From Alopecurus myosuroides (Eukaryota > Streptophyta > Magnoliopsida > Poales > Poaceae), in NCBI GenBank assembly GCA_028641055.1, contig CM054058.1:236943551-237007550 (forward strand): a stretch of 64,000 nucleotides of DNA, given 5' to 3'. Positions 10,743-21,925 of the stretch are shown piece by piece (within the stretch, counting starts at the first letter, position 1; the number at the start of each line of letters is the position of its first letter). The position numbers and the translations under genes were made by a program. The notes beneath the pieces are model-generated. The model was not told the DNA's origin and ran no database searches. It saw only the letters and a list, made by a program, of their open reading frames with translations.

Positions 10743-12331
10743 AGTCGCCTTGGTGGATGTCCTTGAGGAGTTCTACGTCGTCGTTGGGGGGGGGGGGGAC
10801 GGACAGCAGCGCCACGCTCTTGGGGTGCCTCCGGTAACGCTTGGAGTCGATGACGCAGTACATTTTAGCTCGACGGGCGACCTGCACGGCCTGTTCTTCA
10901 TCTTCTGGGAGGTTGCCCTTCTGGAGATAGTCGATCATGCTCTTGTTCCACCTTGCTTCCTCATGAGTGAAGGAGAGCACCAGGCGATTCCCCGAAGGGG
11001 TACCGCAGTCAGGTGCGCCTTGGGAGGGAGCGGGTGGTGACTCCTCCTCGAGGTGCTGGTGGCCTCGTGGCTCCTCCTCATCAACGGGAGGGATGATGGA
11101 TGGCTTAGTGAGCATGTCTTCAAAGATGCCTGGTGCATGTGCCCAGTTTCTTGATCCTCGCTTCGCGAGGTTGTCTGCTTCTTGGTTGTTCCCACGCGGG
11201 ATATGCTGCAGCTCCAGGCCGAGGAAGCGCTTTTCGAGTTTGCGGACTTCCTCGAGGTACAGGGCCATGTGTTTGTCCCCTGCAACATAGCTCTTGTTGG
11301 AGAAGTTTACCAGGAGCTGCGAGTCTCCTTTGATGATGAGGCGCTTGATGCCTAGGGCGATGGCGGCCCTGATTACGGCGAGGAGCCCTTCGTACTTGAC
11401 GATGTTGTTGGAGACTTTGGCCTTGTGGCAGAAATGGAGCTGGACGGCGTAGTAGAGCTTGTCTCCCGTGGGTGACGTGAGCACGACGCCAGCCCCCGAG
11501 CCCTTGGAGGAGAAAGCACCATCGAAATGCATCGTCCATTCTCCGGGAGCCAGCTTTCCAGGGACGATTGTATCCTCTTCGGGGTCTTCTTCCGGTGGTG
11601 GATTTGTCCATTCTGCGTTAAATTCTGCCAGAATTCCTCCCTTGATGATCTTGGTTGTGAGGAACTGGAGCTCAAAGTGTTGAAGCTTGACATCCCACTC
11701 CGTGACACGCCCCGTAGCGTTGGAATTTTGAAGGATCTGCTCGAGGGGAAAGGTTGACACCACAGTGATGGGGTGCCCCTCGAAGTAGTGACGAAGCTTC
11801 CTCGAAGCTACAAGGAGTGCGTACAGGAGCTTCTGCTGCACAGGGTACATCTCGTGGGCATCTCGAAGCACGGTGCTAACAAAGTAGACAGGGTGTTCGA
11901 CAAGAGCGACTGTAGATGTCCCCGACAGTGAGTTGTCCTGGCGCATTGGGGCTCTCCTGAGGCTGCATGAGGGTATTCTCCTTGTGGAGCTCCTCGCCTG
12001 CAACGGGGTCCCCTCGGGAAGAAGCGGGTGTGGGCTCCAGGTCGGGCAGGGCCGCTCCTTTCTTGTTAGCCGACCTTTCAGCTACGAGTGCAACGCTGAC
12101 TGTCTGAGGGGTGGCCGCAAGGTACAGGCGTAGCGGCTCCCGCGGTCGCGGTGCGACGAGTATAGGAGGGCTTGCCATGTACCTTTTGACCTCCTCAAAT
12201 GCAGCAGCTGCCTCGGCAGTCCATTTGAATGGACCCGAACGCTTCAGGAGCTTAAAGAAAGGCATAGCCTTGTCGCCGAACCTGGAAATGAAGCGCCCCA
12301 GCGCCGCCACGCATCCCGCGAGGCGTTTCAT
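10627..12331 (-). pseudogene. Tat gypsy RNase H, archaeal-type RNase H and integrase zinc finger
   Basis: The frame 12331-11876 carries the connection region after RT (FKWTAEAAAAFEEVKRYM). After a shift near 11950 the frame 12003-10627 is open for 458 residues. It holds the end of the RT-linked RNase H (HYFEGHPITVVS) and a second RNase H at about 11541-11148 (MHFDGAFSSKGSGAG, EGLLAVIRAA, KGDSQLLV, NQEADNLA, with the D/E/D/D residues present). It ends in an HHCC-type integrase zinc finger near 10630-10760. The second RNase H is diagnostic of Tat elements. Confidence 0.88.
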
Positions 12332-12340
12332 ATCCTTCAG

Positions 12341-13755
12341 TCATCGTGGAGGTTGCATCTCTTCAATGGTCCGGATCTTGTCGGGGTTCACCTCGATGCC
12401 CCGATTGGACCCCAGGAAACCTAGTAGCTTCCCTGCCGCAACTCCGAATACGCATTTGTCGGGGTTGAGCATGATGTTGACCCTGTGGAGGTTTTGGAAC
12501 GTCTCCTCAAGGTCAGCGACGAGCGTGCGCTCTTCGCGAGTTTTGACGACGATGTCGTCGACGTAGGCCTCTTCATTCTTACCTATCTGCGTCCCCAAGG
12601 CGATGCGCATGAGCCTCTGGAAGGTGGCTCCTGCGTTCTTCAAACCGAAGGGCATATAGACGTAGCAGAACACCACGCAAGGCGTTAGGAAGGCGGTCTT
12701 CTCTTCATCTTCTTTTGCCATTTTTATTTGATGATAGCCTGAGAAGGCGTCCAAGTAAACAGAGGAGATCACACCCAGCGGTGGAGTCCACTATTTCATC
12801 GATCCTCGAGAGAGGATATGGATCCTTCGGGCAGGCCTTGTTGAGGTCTGTGAAATCCACACAGAGACGTCCTGCACCCGTGTGCTTGGCGACGACGACG
12901 GGGTTGGAGATCCACTCGGCATGGATGACCTCGTAGATAATCTTGGCGTCCAGGAGCTTCTCCACCTCCTTGACGATGAATTCTTGCTTCTCTGGGCCCT
13001 GGCGACAGGCCTTCTGCTTGACCGGGCGTGCGCCCGAGCACACCGCCAGATGGTGCTCGATCACCTCCCTTGGTACACCGGGCATGTCGGACGTTGTTCG
13101 TGCGAACATGTTCGCGTTTGCCCGGAGGAAGGCGACGAGCGCGCTTTCCTATTTGGGGGGGGGCAGCCTGGCCCCTGATGGTGAGTGTCGGCCCTGTGCT
13201 GTCGGGGTTCACGGAGACCTTCTTTGTCGCCGCCCTCTCGTGAGAGAACATATGCTTCTTCTTCGGAGGCTCGACAGCGTCCCCGAGGTTGCCCTCGTCG
13301 ATGGGGTGTGATGCTGCCGCCTCCTTGTAGGTGTCCTCCATGGAGCGCACCGCGTCCTTTACGTCCCCGTGAACAGTGAGGGGTCCGCTGCTCTTGGGCA
13401 TCTTGACCATGTTGTAGGCGTGATGCGTGACGGCCATGAACTTGGCTAGCGCCGGGTAGCCGAGTATGGCGTTGTAGGGCAGCCCGATGTGGGCGACGTT
13501 AAAGTCGGTCTCCTCGGTGCGGTAGTTGTGGCGGGTCCCGAACGTGACTGCCAGCCTGACCCTCCCCAGTGGGACAGTTGTGCTGCTGGTTACTCCGGTG
13601 AAGGGCCTGGTGGCCCAAAGGCAGTCACGCGGGATGCGCAGCTTCTCGAAGGTCTCGAGGGAGATCACGTTGAGGCCGTCTCCTCCTTCCACGAGCGTCT
13701 TCGAGACGGTGACGTGGTTGATCGTAGGGGTGCACACCAGTGGGACAACTCCCAC
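12341..13755 (-). pseudogene. Tat gypsy protease and reverse transcriptase
   Basis: The protease-like region (about 13755-13300) retains a degenerate active-site neighbourhood (VEGGDGLNVI where D-x-G is expected). RT begins near 13000 (CVDFTDLNKACPKDPYPLSRID), passes through a shift near 12780 and continues at 12772-12341 (YMPFGLKNAGATFQRLM, AYVDDIVVK). The YVDD catalytic motif is intact at 12554-12565. A stop at 12341-12343 ends the frame. At least two frameshifts and one stop make it non-functional. Confidence 0.87.
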
Positions 13756-13803
13756 TGAGCCAACGACCTTGGGATGGTCGGTAGCGTCGAAGGAGATCTC
13801 CTG

Positions 13804-14208
13804 CTAGGACCACTTAAGTGGCAGGGTGGCCGTTTCACCCCCACGACAGGCGGCGTTGACCTCCCGCGATGCCTGCTTGAGGTGGCGCCCGAAAGAAGGG
13901 GCGAGGGACCCGCCGAGTATACATTCTACGTGACGAGTGGTGTCGTGCGACTCCGCCACGCCGCGGCCACCGCGTCCCAAGGCGAAACGCCAGAGAGTCA
14001 CTTGACCCTCGGGTTCACCACGGGGAAGACGGCCGCAGCGGCGGAAGCGTTGGAGAAACTGCATGCGCAGGTCCTCCCACGAGTTCACGGAGTTGTCCGA
14101 GAGGTTTAGTAACCACGCGAGCACAGGGCCACGGAGAGCCAGGGGAAGTACCTCAGGAGGCATCAGTCCCCGCCCCCACCAGCCCTGACTCGTGGTTTGT
14201 ATTGCCAC
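13804..14208 (-). pseudogene. Tat gypsy gag remnant
   Basis: A 134-residue fragment carries the retrotransposon gag signature GPVLAWLLNLSDNSVNSWEDL...FLQRFRR, the usual block in Ty3/gypsy gag capsid domains. No zinc knuckle can be read, and the remaining gag frames (to about 14810) are scrambled. Gag is a structural particle protein; this copy cannot produce it. Confidence 0.75.
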
Positions 14209-14840
14209 AGGAAGTACGACGGGGGACTATCCCCTGTATAGCGCGGCGGGAGGCTAGGCCGGAAGTCTTAAGGCCACCTTGCCTCCCACAGGTCTCTGTT
14301 GAACGCGTAGCAGCACCCTGCCCGGGCGCTCGCCCGCCGCTCTCGGTAGCTAGGACACTATGAGTCGGTGGTGGCGTTTCCCAGGACGAAGGATGTCGTC
14401 CCGCGCGCTCGAGAGCGCCGTATCCTACGTGCACAGGGTTCCGCCGGCCTGACCACGGGCATGTCAGCCGCGATGAGGCCAGTCTGCTCCCAGTTGACTG
14501 ATGGGTTTGAGGTGAGCTCGATGGTGTACACCAACCGAGCATCACCTGCGTCGAGCACGGTCGGGCAGCGTGCCGGCCCCTGTGCTCCAGATAGGGCATC
14601 CTGCGCGGCTACCCGTGCAGGAGACCGCAGGGGCCGCGCCGGGTTCGCATGAAATTCGCCGACGTGCGTCGTGCCACGCCCGCGCTGCCACGCGGGAGAG
14701 TGAGAATGGGAAAGCCCGATGTGGACGAAGTCGGTGACGAGCCCGTTGAGGTTGTTCCGTTTCCATGACCGTGCCCTGCGGCTGGTCCGACTGGTGCGGG
14801 AAGCGACCATGGCGACGAGATGCGAGAGAGACGCCTTAGC

Positions 14841-14858
14841 CCCCTACTTGGCGCGCCA
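14841..14858 (-). promoter_or_regulatory. Tat gypsy primer-binding site
   Basis: The minus strand reads TGGCGCGCCAAGTAGGGG starting two bases inside the 5-prime LTR border (14861), the expected place for the tRNA primer site. It fixes the element orientation as minus. The exact tRNA was not determined. Confidence 0.75.
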
Positions 14859-14860
14859 AA

Positions 14861-15747
14861 TGTCGGAGTTTCTGTTCTGTCAACGACAGGGTAGCACTCA
14901 GAGGTTCAAACACTGGGGGCTAACCATGTTTAATCGCACTTCCATAGGCTTCAAGAGGGGAGCTCTCGAAGGAAAACAGTCACAACACAAGGGGTTTACC
15001 CAGATTCAGGCCACCGTGATGGTGTAAAACCCTACTCCTGCTTGTCTAGTTGATTGGACTGTGAAGATTACAATACAACGGGGAATTATGGTGATCTACC
15101 TATTTGGTGTTCTCTCTCTCCCTTGTTCTTGTTCTTCTCCTCCAACGGGGAGATACAGGTGGTCTATTTATACAGGCGATCGGCCCTGTTTCCCGCTCAC
15201 TTGGCGGGAAACGGATACCACAAGGTGCCAAAAGGGGGAGCGCCCCGTACACTGCGCCTCCTGCGCGGTCCTGGTCGCTGGAGGACAGTTGCGCTGTCCA
15301 TGGCGTCACGGTGGGGGGCCTGGTGACGCCGCCCTCGTCTTCTAGCACGGACTTGGTCTTCTTGCACCAAAAGAGAAAAGCCACGAGCGGGGCTTTGGTG
15401 CGCGCAGCGGAACTATGTGCTTTATACACGAGAATGACAACTGTTAAAGCCATCTTGTCTCCTGCGGCGGCTTCATCATCCGCGTAGAGGTCAGAACGTC
15501 ACCCTCACATGGGATGTCTCCCAGCGGGCGAGGTTCCTTCCAGGAAGGAGCGGGGTAGGAGCAGGACTCCTCCACAGCGACGCGCAGTGGTGATCCCTTG
15601 GAGATCTCCTCTTCAAGGGGCTAACCTCGAGGGAGAACGGTTAAGGGGTTCTCCATGTCTTGATGGATGGGTACAGACTCCTTCCGTGCCTAGTGGACTG
15701 GGCCAGCACCAGACTGCCAAAGATATCGTGGTATCCATGGGGCGAAA
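14861..15747 (-). repeat. Tat gypsy 5-prime LTR (887 bp)
   Basis: This is the direct partner of 6460-7347. It starts TGTCGGAG in plus orientation, and its end has decayed to GGCGAAA (15741-15747). The Copia-1 3-prime ORF resumes at 15748. Confidence 0.87.
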
Positions 15748-17041
15748 ATTTCCGTAGAGAGCGAAGAACTAATTCGTACATCAAGCCAAGAGATGCTAGA
15801 GAAAATGAGTGCTTCTGGACTCGCTTCCAAGAGCGCATCCTCTATGAGGAGTATCCACTGAACAAGAACAAAGTTGCGACTCAGTTCTCTATCAATGTAC
15901 CATTCATGAGTTCCAAGATGGATTACTTTGGATAAGCTTTGAGATCTATGAGGAATTTGGCCTTCTGGACTTCAGTGAGATCAACGAGGACTATGATGAG
16001 AACTTAGTGGGCCAATTCTATGCCACTTTGTACTTCCAGACATATGAGAGGAGGATCACTTATATGACCAAGGATCGGAAGCTCACAGCTTCTTTGGTAG
16101 AGTTTGCTACTTTGTTGGGTCTTCGGGATTTTGGTGAGATACGCGATGCTTCTTTCTCCACCATCTTCTTCAAGGTTCCTTACCCTGAGAAGTCTATGCC
16201 TCCTCAAGAAATGTATGATCTCAATATTCCTGGTCGTGCTATGGTTGGTCACTCCAAGAACTTGCTGCCTATGTATGACATTCTGCATCGGATCTTTCGG
16301 AGTACTCTCGCTCCTCGTGTTGGGAACTTTAATCAGATCCATGGCTCTCTTACTGATCTTATGGTCTATGCTCATAGACGCCGTGGTGATGGTCAAACAT
16401 TGTACATTATGGATATCATTTGGAATGAGATGTACAACTCTATGATGAAGAGAAGGGTTCCGATGTTTGCTGCTTTGGTCTTCAAGATCATTGCTATTAC
16501 TTGGCGTCGTGCTTAGCTTCCTACTACTCTCTTGGAAAATGACCAAGATCTCACTACTCACCGCATCAAGGAGCTCCAAGTCAAGAAGCATGTTGCTCCT
16601 CTCCTTTCTGCTGATGATCTGGGAGAAGATACTGATGGATCCAGTGACTCTGACTTTGAGATGAAGGGAAGGGATCAGAAGCATGGATTTCAAAACTGGA
16701 TGTCAGAAACTTTGAATAAGGTTTTCTGCCGCCAGGTAGACATGGAGAACAAGGCTTATCTTTCTCATGTTCGTAGCAAGAAGGAGCGTGAGCTGACGCG
16801 TGACAGATTTGGACATCTTGGTGTGCACATTGTCCATGGGTCCGAGGACAAGATTACTGGCTCCAAAGAGTGGAAGTCCAAACATGGCGGTTCGTGGGTG
16901 GATCTTGATCTTCTTGATGATGCTACCACTCCCCATGAGCCATGGACTCGTGGCAACTCAGATGATGAAGCTGAAGACATCAATTCTGAGGATGAGCGTA
17001 TTTTGGGAAGTCTTGCACGTGCCTCTAGCCCGAGCGAGTGA
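15748..17041 (+). pseudogene. Copia-1 3-prime ORF, second part (plant-transposon-protein-like)
   Basis: It continues exon 2 after the gypsy insertion. Blocks are KPRDARENECFWTR, VGQFYATLYFQT, YMTKDRKLTASLVEFATLLG, KNLLPMYDILHRIFRSTL and an acidic Ser-rich C-terminus that ends at the TGA 17039-17041. The layout matches the 555-residue Copia-2 ORF (33456-35123). The FYAT...TW(M) block resembles the domain catalogued as putative plant transposon protein. In-frame breaks occur near 15933 and 16514. It sits in the place of env-like ORFs of SIRE elements, but I see no convincing fusion or transmembrane features in this part. Function unknown. Confidence 0.75.
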
Positions 17042-17446
17042 TCTCCGAGGGACGTTAGCATTGCCTCTTCCTTTTTTGGTGCCTTGATGCCAAAGGGAGA
17101 GAGTTCTATTTAAGGCCGTCTGGTATTTGCATGGGTTTTCTGTCAAACTTTGGTGTTTCTTCGGTGTTTCTTCGTGTTGAACTTTATCTTGTTTGTGGCA
17201 CTTATGTTTGGATCTTATTGTTTTATCTATCACTTTTTAGTTTGTGGAAAGTTATTACTGTTGTTATATCTTTTATCTTCATAGGCTTCTAAAATATAGG
17301 GGAGCTCTTTTCTTTAAATTGGAAATAAAAGTTTGCCTCAAAAGCAAAGATTCATGAATTATCACATTTCCTTGAAAGAATTGCTCCTCCTACATTTTAC
17401 GAGCTCTCTTAGTGGTGTTGTCATCAATCTCCAAAAAGGGGGAGAT
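17042..17446 (+). other. Copia-1 3-prime untranslated region with polypurine tract
   Basis: No gene is visible. At its end CCAAAAAGGGGGAGAT (17431-17446) is the polypurine tract immediately before the LTR. The Copia-2 tract is nearly identical (complement of 32985-32995). Confidence 0.8.
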
Positions 17447-18776
17447 TGAAAGTGCATTTGTGCATTTGATCTCTTTATGTTTTGGAGTTGATAACAACAC
17501 GATTAAGCGTCTAAGTAATTTTTGCAAACATCAAATTGACGCAAAAAGGAAAAGTGCAGAAAGACAAAGACTACGAAATTGACTATGTGCAGCGGTAGTA
17601 CCGGCCGCCCCAGCAGTAGTACCGCTACTCCGAGGAAGTGGTAGTACCGCGGGTGGTACCGCTTGAAGTATCGCTAGTATGAATTTAGCTGCTGCATACT
17701 GCTTGTACGTGTCTATTTTGGAGCAACCCTTCTCTCGGCAGTAGTACCGCTACCGTCAGCGGTAGTATCGCTGGCAGTACCGGTCAAAGTACCGCCAGGG
17801 AAGTTTTGCTCATGATAACGTTTACGGTACTAGGGCGGTAGTAGCCTAGTATTACCGCCAGCCATTTCGATTTTATATCGAGTATATGGCCAGCGGTAGT
17901 ACTGGTGGCTCTACCGGTAGTACCGCTACTGGAAGTGCGGCGGTACTTCTCCGGTTATACCACCTGGCACCAGTAGCTGGCACCTCCCAGGACTCCTCAT
18001 GTTGTCCAGCGAGCGGTAGTACCACTGACCCCAGTGGTAGTACCGCTAGGCATAAAAAGGGTCAAACGGCTATTTGTGGGGAGGGGGGGTATAAATACCC
18101 CATCCCCTTCTTCCTCAAGAGGCAGCTCGTGAAGCATTCAAGTCCAGCGTTTATTGAGCCTCCAAAGCTAGATTTCTCTCAATCCCTCCACCCAAACTTG
18201 TTGATACTTGGACGATTGAAGGAGAAGGCTCCGATCTACATCTTCACCAAGCCGTTCTTCATTTCCCCCTCATTTGCTTGAGGGATTCAAGTCTAGGGTT
18301 TCCTTGTGGAAAACCTAGACTCTATTGCTACTTATTGATTGTTGGTGATTCTTTGGAGCCCTAATTCGATTGTGGGTGTATGCCCCAAGCTTGGTGTAAA
18401 GGACTCGATTCCCGCCTAAAAGGGGATCCATAGTGGAAGGTGAACTAGAACTTTGTGGCGAGGTTCATCGGATAATAGGGTGAGGCCTTTGTGGCGACAT
18501 CACACCCCTCCAACGAGACGTACTCCCCTCAAAAGGAGGAACTTGGGATTACATCCTTGTCTCCGCGTGCTCTCTCTATCGGTTACCTCGTTCCCTCTCC
18601 TTTACTTCATGTTTGTATTTTGTATCTTGTTGTTGTTGTTGTTGTCATATCGGTAAATTTACCGTAGTTTCATATCTAGAGAATTTACCTTTGTGTCAAG
18701 ACTTAATTTAAAAAAAGAAATTAAAATTGGCCGTAGCACCTATTCACCCCCTCTAGGTGCCCATACTATACGTTCA
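17447..18776 (+). repeat. Copia-1 3-prime LTR (1330 bp) with microrepeat cluster and TATA box
   Basis: It starts TGAAAGTGCATT and ends ACGTTCA. U3 holds a cluster of GCGGTAGTACCGC words and variants at about 17585-18056. About 30 bases later comes the TATA box TATAAATA (18090-18097) inside a GGGGGG...CCCC frame. The tail CACCCCCTCTAGGTGCCCATA is shared with the Copia-2 LTR, although most of U3 is unrelated. The partner 5-prime LTR is not in the window. Confidence 0.88.
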
Positions 18777-18794
18777 GCTGATGCTGCTGCCGCC

Positions 18795-19727
18795 ATGGGG
18801 CTCTCCTAGAGAACCAAGGGGTTCACCAAGGCCGAGGACATCGTCCTATGCAAAGCCTGGAAGGAATTGGGCACGTGTCCAATAACCGGGGCCGAGAAGA
18901 AAGGGACCGTCTTTTGGAAGAGTTGCCACACATACTTCCACGAAGAACAACTCATTTGCGAGAAGCCATTTGAAAGTTACTGGAATGAAGTCTCTCTATC
19001 CAAAAGATGGAGTTTCATTCAATCGTAGGTGTCCAAATTTTGTGGCTCCTATGATCATGTTTGTGCTCGGCCCGTGAGTGGCATTGGGGTGAAGGACATG
19101 GTACGATCTATCCTCCCTTCTCGTATGCACAAGTCTAGTTCCCACTATGCACATTTCTTGCTTTGTGACAATGGAGAATGTAGGTACTTCAAGCACTTTG
19201 AGACCTTCAAGTCCCAACATGGGGAGAAGGCATTCACCTTAACCCATTTTTGCAAGGAGCTCAAAGAAAATCAAAAGTGGAAGGACCTTGTAATCCTACT
19301 CCGAAAAGGTGGGACCGAGGTGGTCGATGTTGATCCCGCATCAGCGAAGAGGCCAAGGGGGAAGAAGAGCACCAAGATGGAGATGAAGCGAGATGCTTCA
19401 ACGATCACCTGGCAAGCCACCTTGAAGGTGTTCATCACCCAAAAGGAGAAGTGCACCGAGAAGAAAGACGAGAGGGAGAAACAGAAGCGCTAGGAAAGGA
19501 AGGAGTGGGACAAGAACTTCCACGAGCTCCAAAAGAAGAAGATGGAGCTCGATGCGATGAAGGTCGAGGTGACGCTCACCAACTCCAAGACAAGGGCAGC
19601 CGAGGCCGAGCTCAAGGCACAAGAGGTCGAGACCGCGATCATGACCACCGATTTGACGACCTTGACCCCAAGGAGGAGGGCCTGGATCGAGAAGAAGAAG
19701 CGATACTGCATGGAGAGGGATGCTTGA
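18795..19727 (+). pseudogene. Myb/SANT-like, NAM-associated-type gene remnant
   Basis: One frame runs from ATG 18795 to the stop at 19725-19727, with in-frame stops at 18807-18809, 19026-19028 and 19491-19493. N-terminal FTKAEDIVLCKAWKELG followed by FWKSCHTYFHEE and SYWNEVSLSKRWSFIQ is a trihelix/Myb-like block. C-terminal lysine- and glutamate-rich coiled-coil sequence (KKKMELDAMKVEV) and a Lys-rich middle (KRPRGKKSTK) follow. This is the pattern of grass proteins with a NAM-associated C-terminal domain, and of the DNA-binding second ORF of PIF/Harbinger elements. Copia-1 ends 18 bases upstream, so part of the gene lies beyond it. The downstream TIR end at 20077 suggests a transposon-borne copy. 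Confidence 0.7.
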
Positions 19728-20063
19728 GATCATCTCCTCGGTTCTATTGTGTGTTTGTGCATAAACATTGGCCGGGGCACACATGGGGCCTTGCACGGCA
19801 CAATTCTTTTGGGCACTATATAGAATGTCAATGGGCATTCTATTCTTTTGGTACTATGAAAATGTTGCATAAATTTCGTCCATTTGATCCGTATTTTGAT
19901 GCAACTGGGGATTGATCAAAACAAACTTGGCGCGGGCGGACCAAATAAGTCGACACGTTGGGTTTACTGGCGTGGAGAGGCCGAACATATGCCGGATGGC
20001 CATCCGATTCCTGACCCAAACGGAGAAAAACGGATCACGCGTGGATCCCTAAATGGGTCGGCA

Positions 20064-20077
20064 CGTTGGAGTTGCTC
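20064..20077. mobile_element. Right terminus of a TIR (Harbinger-like) element carrying the Myb/NAM-like gene
   Basis: CGTTGGAGTTGCTC at 20064-20077 matches the common grass terminus GAGCAACTCCAACG in reverse. The preceding 200 bases (GGGTCGGCACG) resemble the subterminal region of such elements. The left end is not seen because Copia-1 separates it. Superfamily and target duplication cannot be verified here. Confidence 0.4.
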
Positions 20078-21925
20078 TACCTAGCATTAGCATTGAGCTT
20101 TGCCGTATTCTCGTTATAAATTAAAAAAACATGGGCGCCATTCTAGTTCTGTTGCCCGTGGTTTGTTGTAGACTTGTAGGGCCTCGATATGGAGTGGAAT
20201 CGGATGGACGAGGACAACGCGGTGGGCTTCCAAGGCTCTATCATGTTGGTGTCAGGAGGAACTGTCCCTCCCTCTCACTATTCTTCCTCCTTTTACTCGA
20301 TTGGAAGAGTGGTCTGGTAAAAAAAAAAAATGGCTGGCACGCATGTATTGTATCCATGGACAAAAGCTGCCCCGGTCCATTCTCGTTTTGCTTTGAGGCG
20401 GCGTTCCAGGTCCATGCGACGGCTGCGGTCAGCCATGGTCGCTCGAAGCATCTACCCATAGTAGACACCTGACCTAGAACCAAACGTTTTGCCCACACAA
20501 TCATGTTTCGAGGGCAACTTTTCAGGCAGCAAATGCTTTGGCCAGTAGCATTTCCCGAACATACAAAACGCATCTGATTCAGGCGTAACCACGACGACTG
20601 GGCGTAACGTTAACCTCGCCGGACTGCTCTGCATCAGTGAACTATCCGCGTCCGCCCGAACGAGAGAGAGCGAGAGAAGCTTTCGCTCGTGCTGTAGTAT
20701 ACAGTACACTATGATAGGATTTAGATGATGGCAAGAATCCAACGGGAGCACACGCAGGGAGGGGAAAGGCTCGTCGCGATGCGCTTCCGTTCCGTGGCAC
20801 GTCCGCGTTCCGGATGACGAGGACGCGGCGCCAACCGGCCGCTCCGAGCGGGACGTGGGCATGCGCGTCGATCGAGAGGGTTCGCGTACTCGGACGCTTG
20901 CGAGCTGCGACGAATTCCTCTCTCGCAGTCTCACTGATTGGCGAACAGCGCAGACAGTGCCGCTGGTGGTGGTAGTGAAGTGCGACACTGCATTCCGGCG
21001 GAAGAAAGTAATCTTCTCCGAAAGGTCCAAGGAGCCGCTGGTTAATGATTACCTCATCGGTGCGAATAGTGAGCTCGATATTGACGGGAACCGAGGAATC
21101 AACCGATGTGAAGCATAGCACACCGGATGCTGAGCGCCGGCAGCCGCGGGGACCAGGGCGCCCTTCCCCGTTTCTTTCCGACGAAGGCACACAACGCGTG
21201 AGGCATCACTACGGGCCCACACGTCGGCGAGCCAAGAACAGCACGCGCGGGACTGTACCTAGTCCTAAACCTGCTCCGCCCAAAGCAGCACGACTACACA
21301 AGTGTGCACGGCACACAAGCTAATCTACCCGCCCGCACTGTACTCCACAGCTCTAAACAAATGGAGCAATGAACACCGCGCTGGCTGGCGCGCTCTTTTC
21401 CTTTTTCGAGCTAATGATACTGGTACCACCGTGCTTAACCTTTTCTTCGATAAAGACCCGCCGTGCTCGACTGCTTGTCGATGTTGTGCTGGCCCGATCT
21501 GTCTCGCAGGCCTATGATCTCTGCCTTCTTTCTATACCGTGGTGCCATGAAAATCAGCGAGGGTGAAATAAAAATATTTGAAATTACAGACTCACGCATG
21601 GTACCAGAAAGAAAGGAGTAGTAGTGTGCAGATCAAATCGGGGAGCTTGAAATGTCCAATTTGATGCTGCAAGGTAGTGCAACAAAGAAGGCGCCAAGGG
21701 GCAGAAAACGCATAGAGAAACATAGGTGAGTATATGCGCGCATTGTGCCCAAGTTACAGGCTTTCGAGTCTGATCTAAGCTTAATCACCATAACATCAGC
21801 ACGCGAGCCACAAAAAGCGAAAAAGAAAAAGGGTCCTCCTCTAAGTGTCCCCATATTATCGTTAATTACTCCTAAAGCGACGCGATCCCCCCACCACTAG
21901 TGGCGTGGCGAGGAGGAATCTCTTC
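20078..21925. other. Intergenic stretch, no gene recognised
   Basis: It is moderately GC-rich with several overlapping ORFs (the longest on the minus strand at 20642-21190), none with a recognisable domain. A poly-A run lies near 20322-20333. The last 350 bases are probably the 3-prime flank and UTR of the minus-strand gene at 21926-22507 (AATAAAAATATTT at 21567-21579 on the plus strand shows no clear polyadenylation signal for the minus strand). Confidence 0.5.

Larger units (their letters stand above)
6460..15747 (-). mobile_element. Old Ty3/gypsy element, Tat lineage, inserted in the Copia-1 3-prime ORF
   Basis: Two direct LTRs (6460-7347 and 14861-15747) bound a minus-strand internal region with gag, protease, RT, RNase H, an additional archaeal-type RNase H and integrase. 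The extra RNase H marks the Tat lineage (Ogre/Retand/RIRE2/Grande relatives). The target duplication is degenerate: AATTC (6455-6459) versus ATTTC (15748-15752). The LTRs differ at roughly one base in ten by eye, and every coding frame is broken, so it is an old, immobile copy. About 2.5 kb lie between integrase and the 3-prime LTR, typical of Tat elements, and hold an opposite-strand ORF. Confidence 0.9.
926..18776 (+). mobile_element. Copia-1: degenerate SIRE/Maximus-type Ty1/copia element, split by two insertions
   Basis: The plus strand reads gag end, protease, integrase, reverse transcriptase, RNase H, an intergenic spacer, a 3-prime ORF, a polypurine tract and a 3-prime LTR (17447-18776), with the same order and wording as Copia-2 on the other strand. 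The 5-prime LTR and most of gag are absent and presumably lie left of the window beyond the element at 1-925. It is interrupted by a Ds-like element (1317-1958) and a Tat gypsy element (6460-15747). Assignment to the SIRE/Maximus lineage rests on the GAG/IN/RT wording and the large extra ORF after pol. The right flank starts GCTGA (18777-18781), the expected target duplication; its partner is outside the window. Confidence 0.88.

Noticed and set aside
10788..10798. Run of G residues in the Tat element
   Set aside because: A homopolymer in decayed DNA, possibly a slippage or assembly feature; nothing functional supported.
17585..18056. Spaced near-identical repeats resembling a CRISPR array
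   Set aside because: Spacing is irregular, words vary, they lie within an LTR and the DNA is from a plant nucleus.
20642..21190. 182-residue minus-strand ORF
   Set aside because: No recognisable domain, several overlapping ORFs of similar length on both strands, and no promoter or homology.
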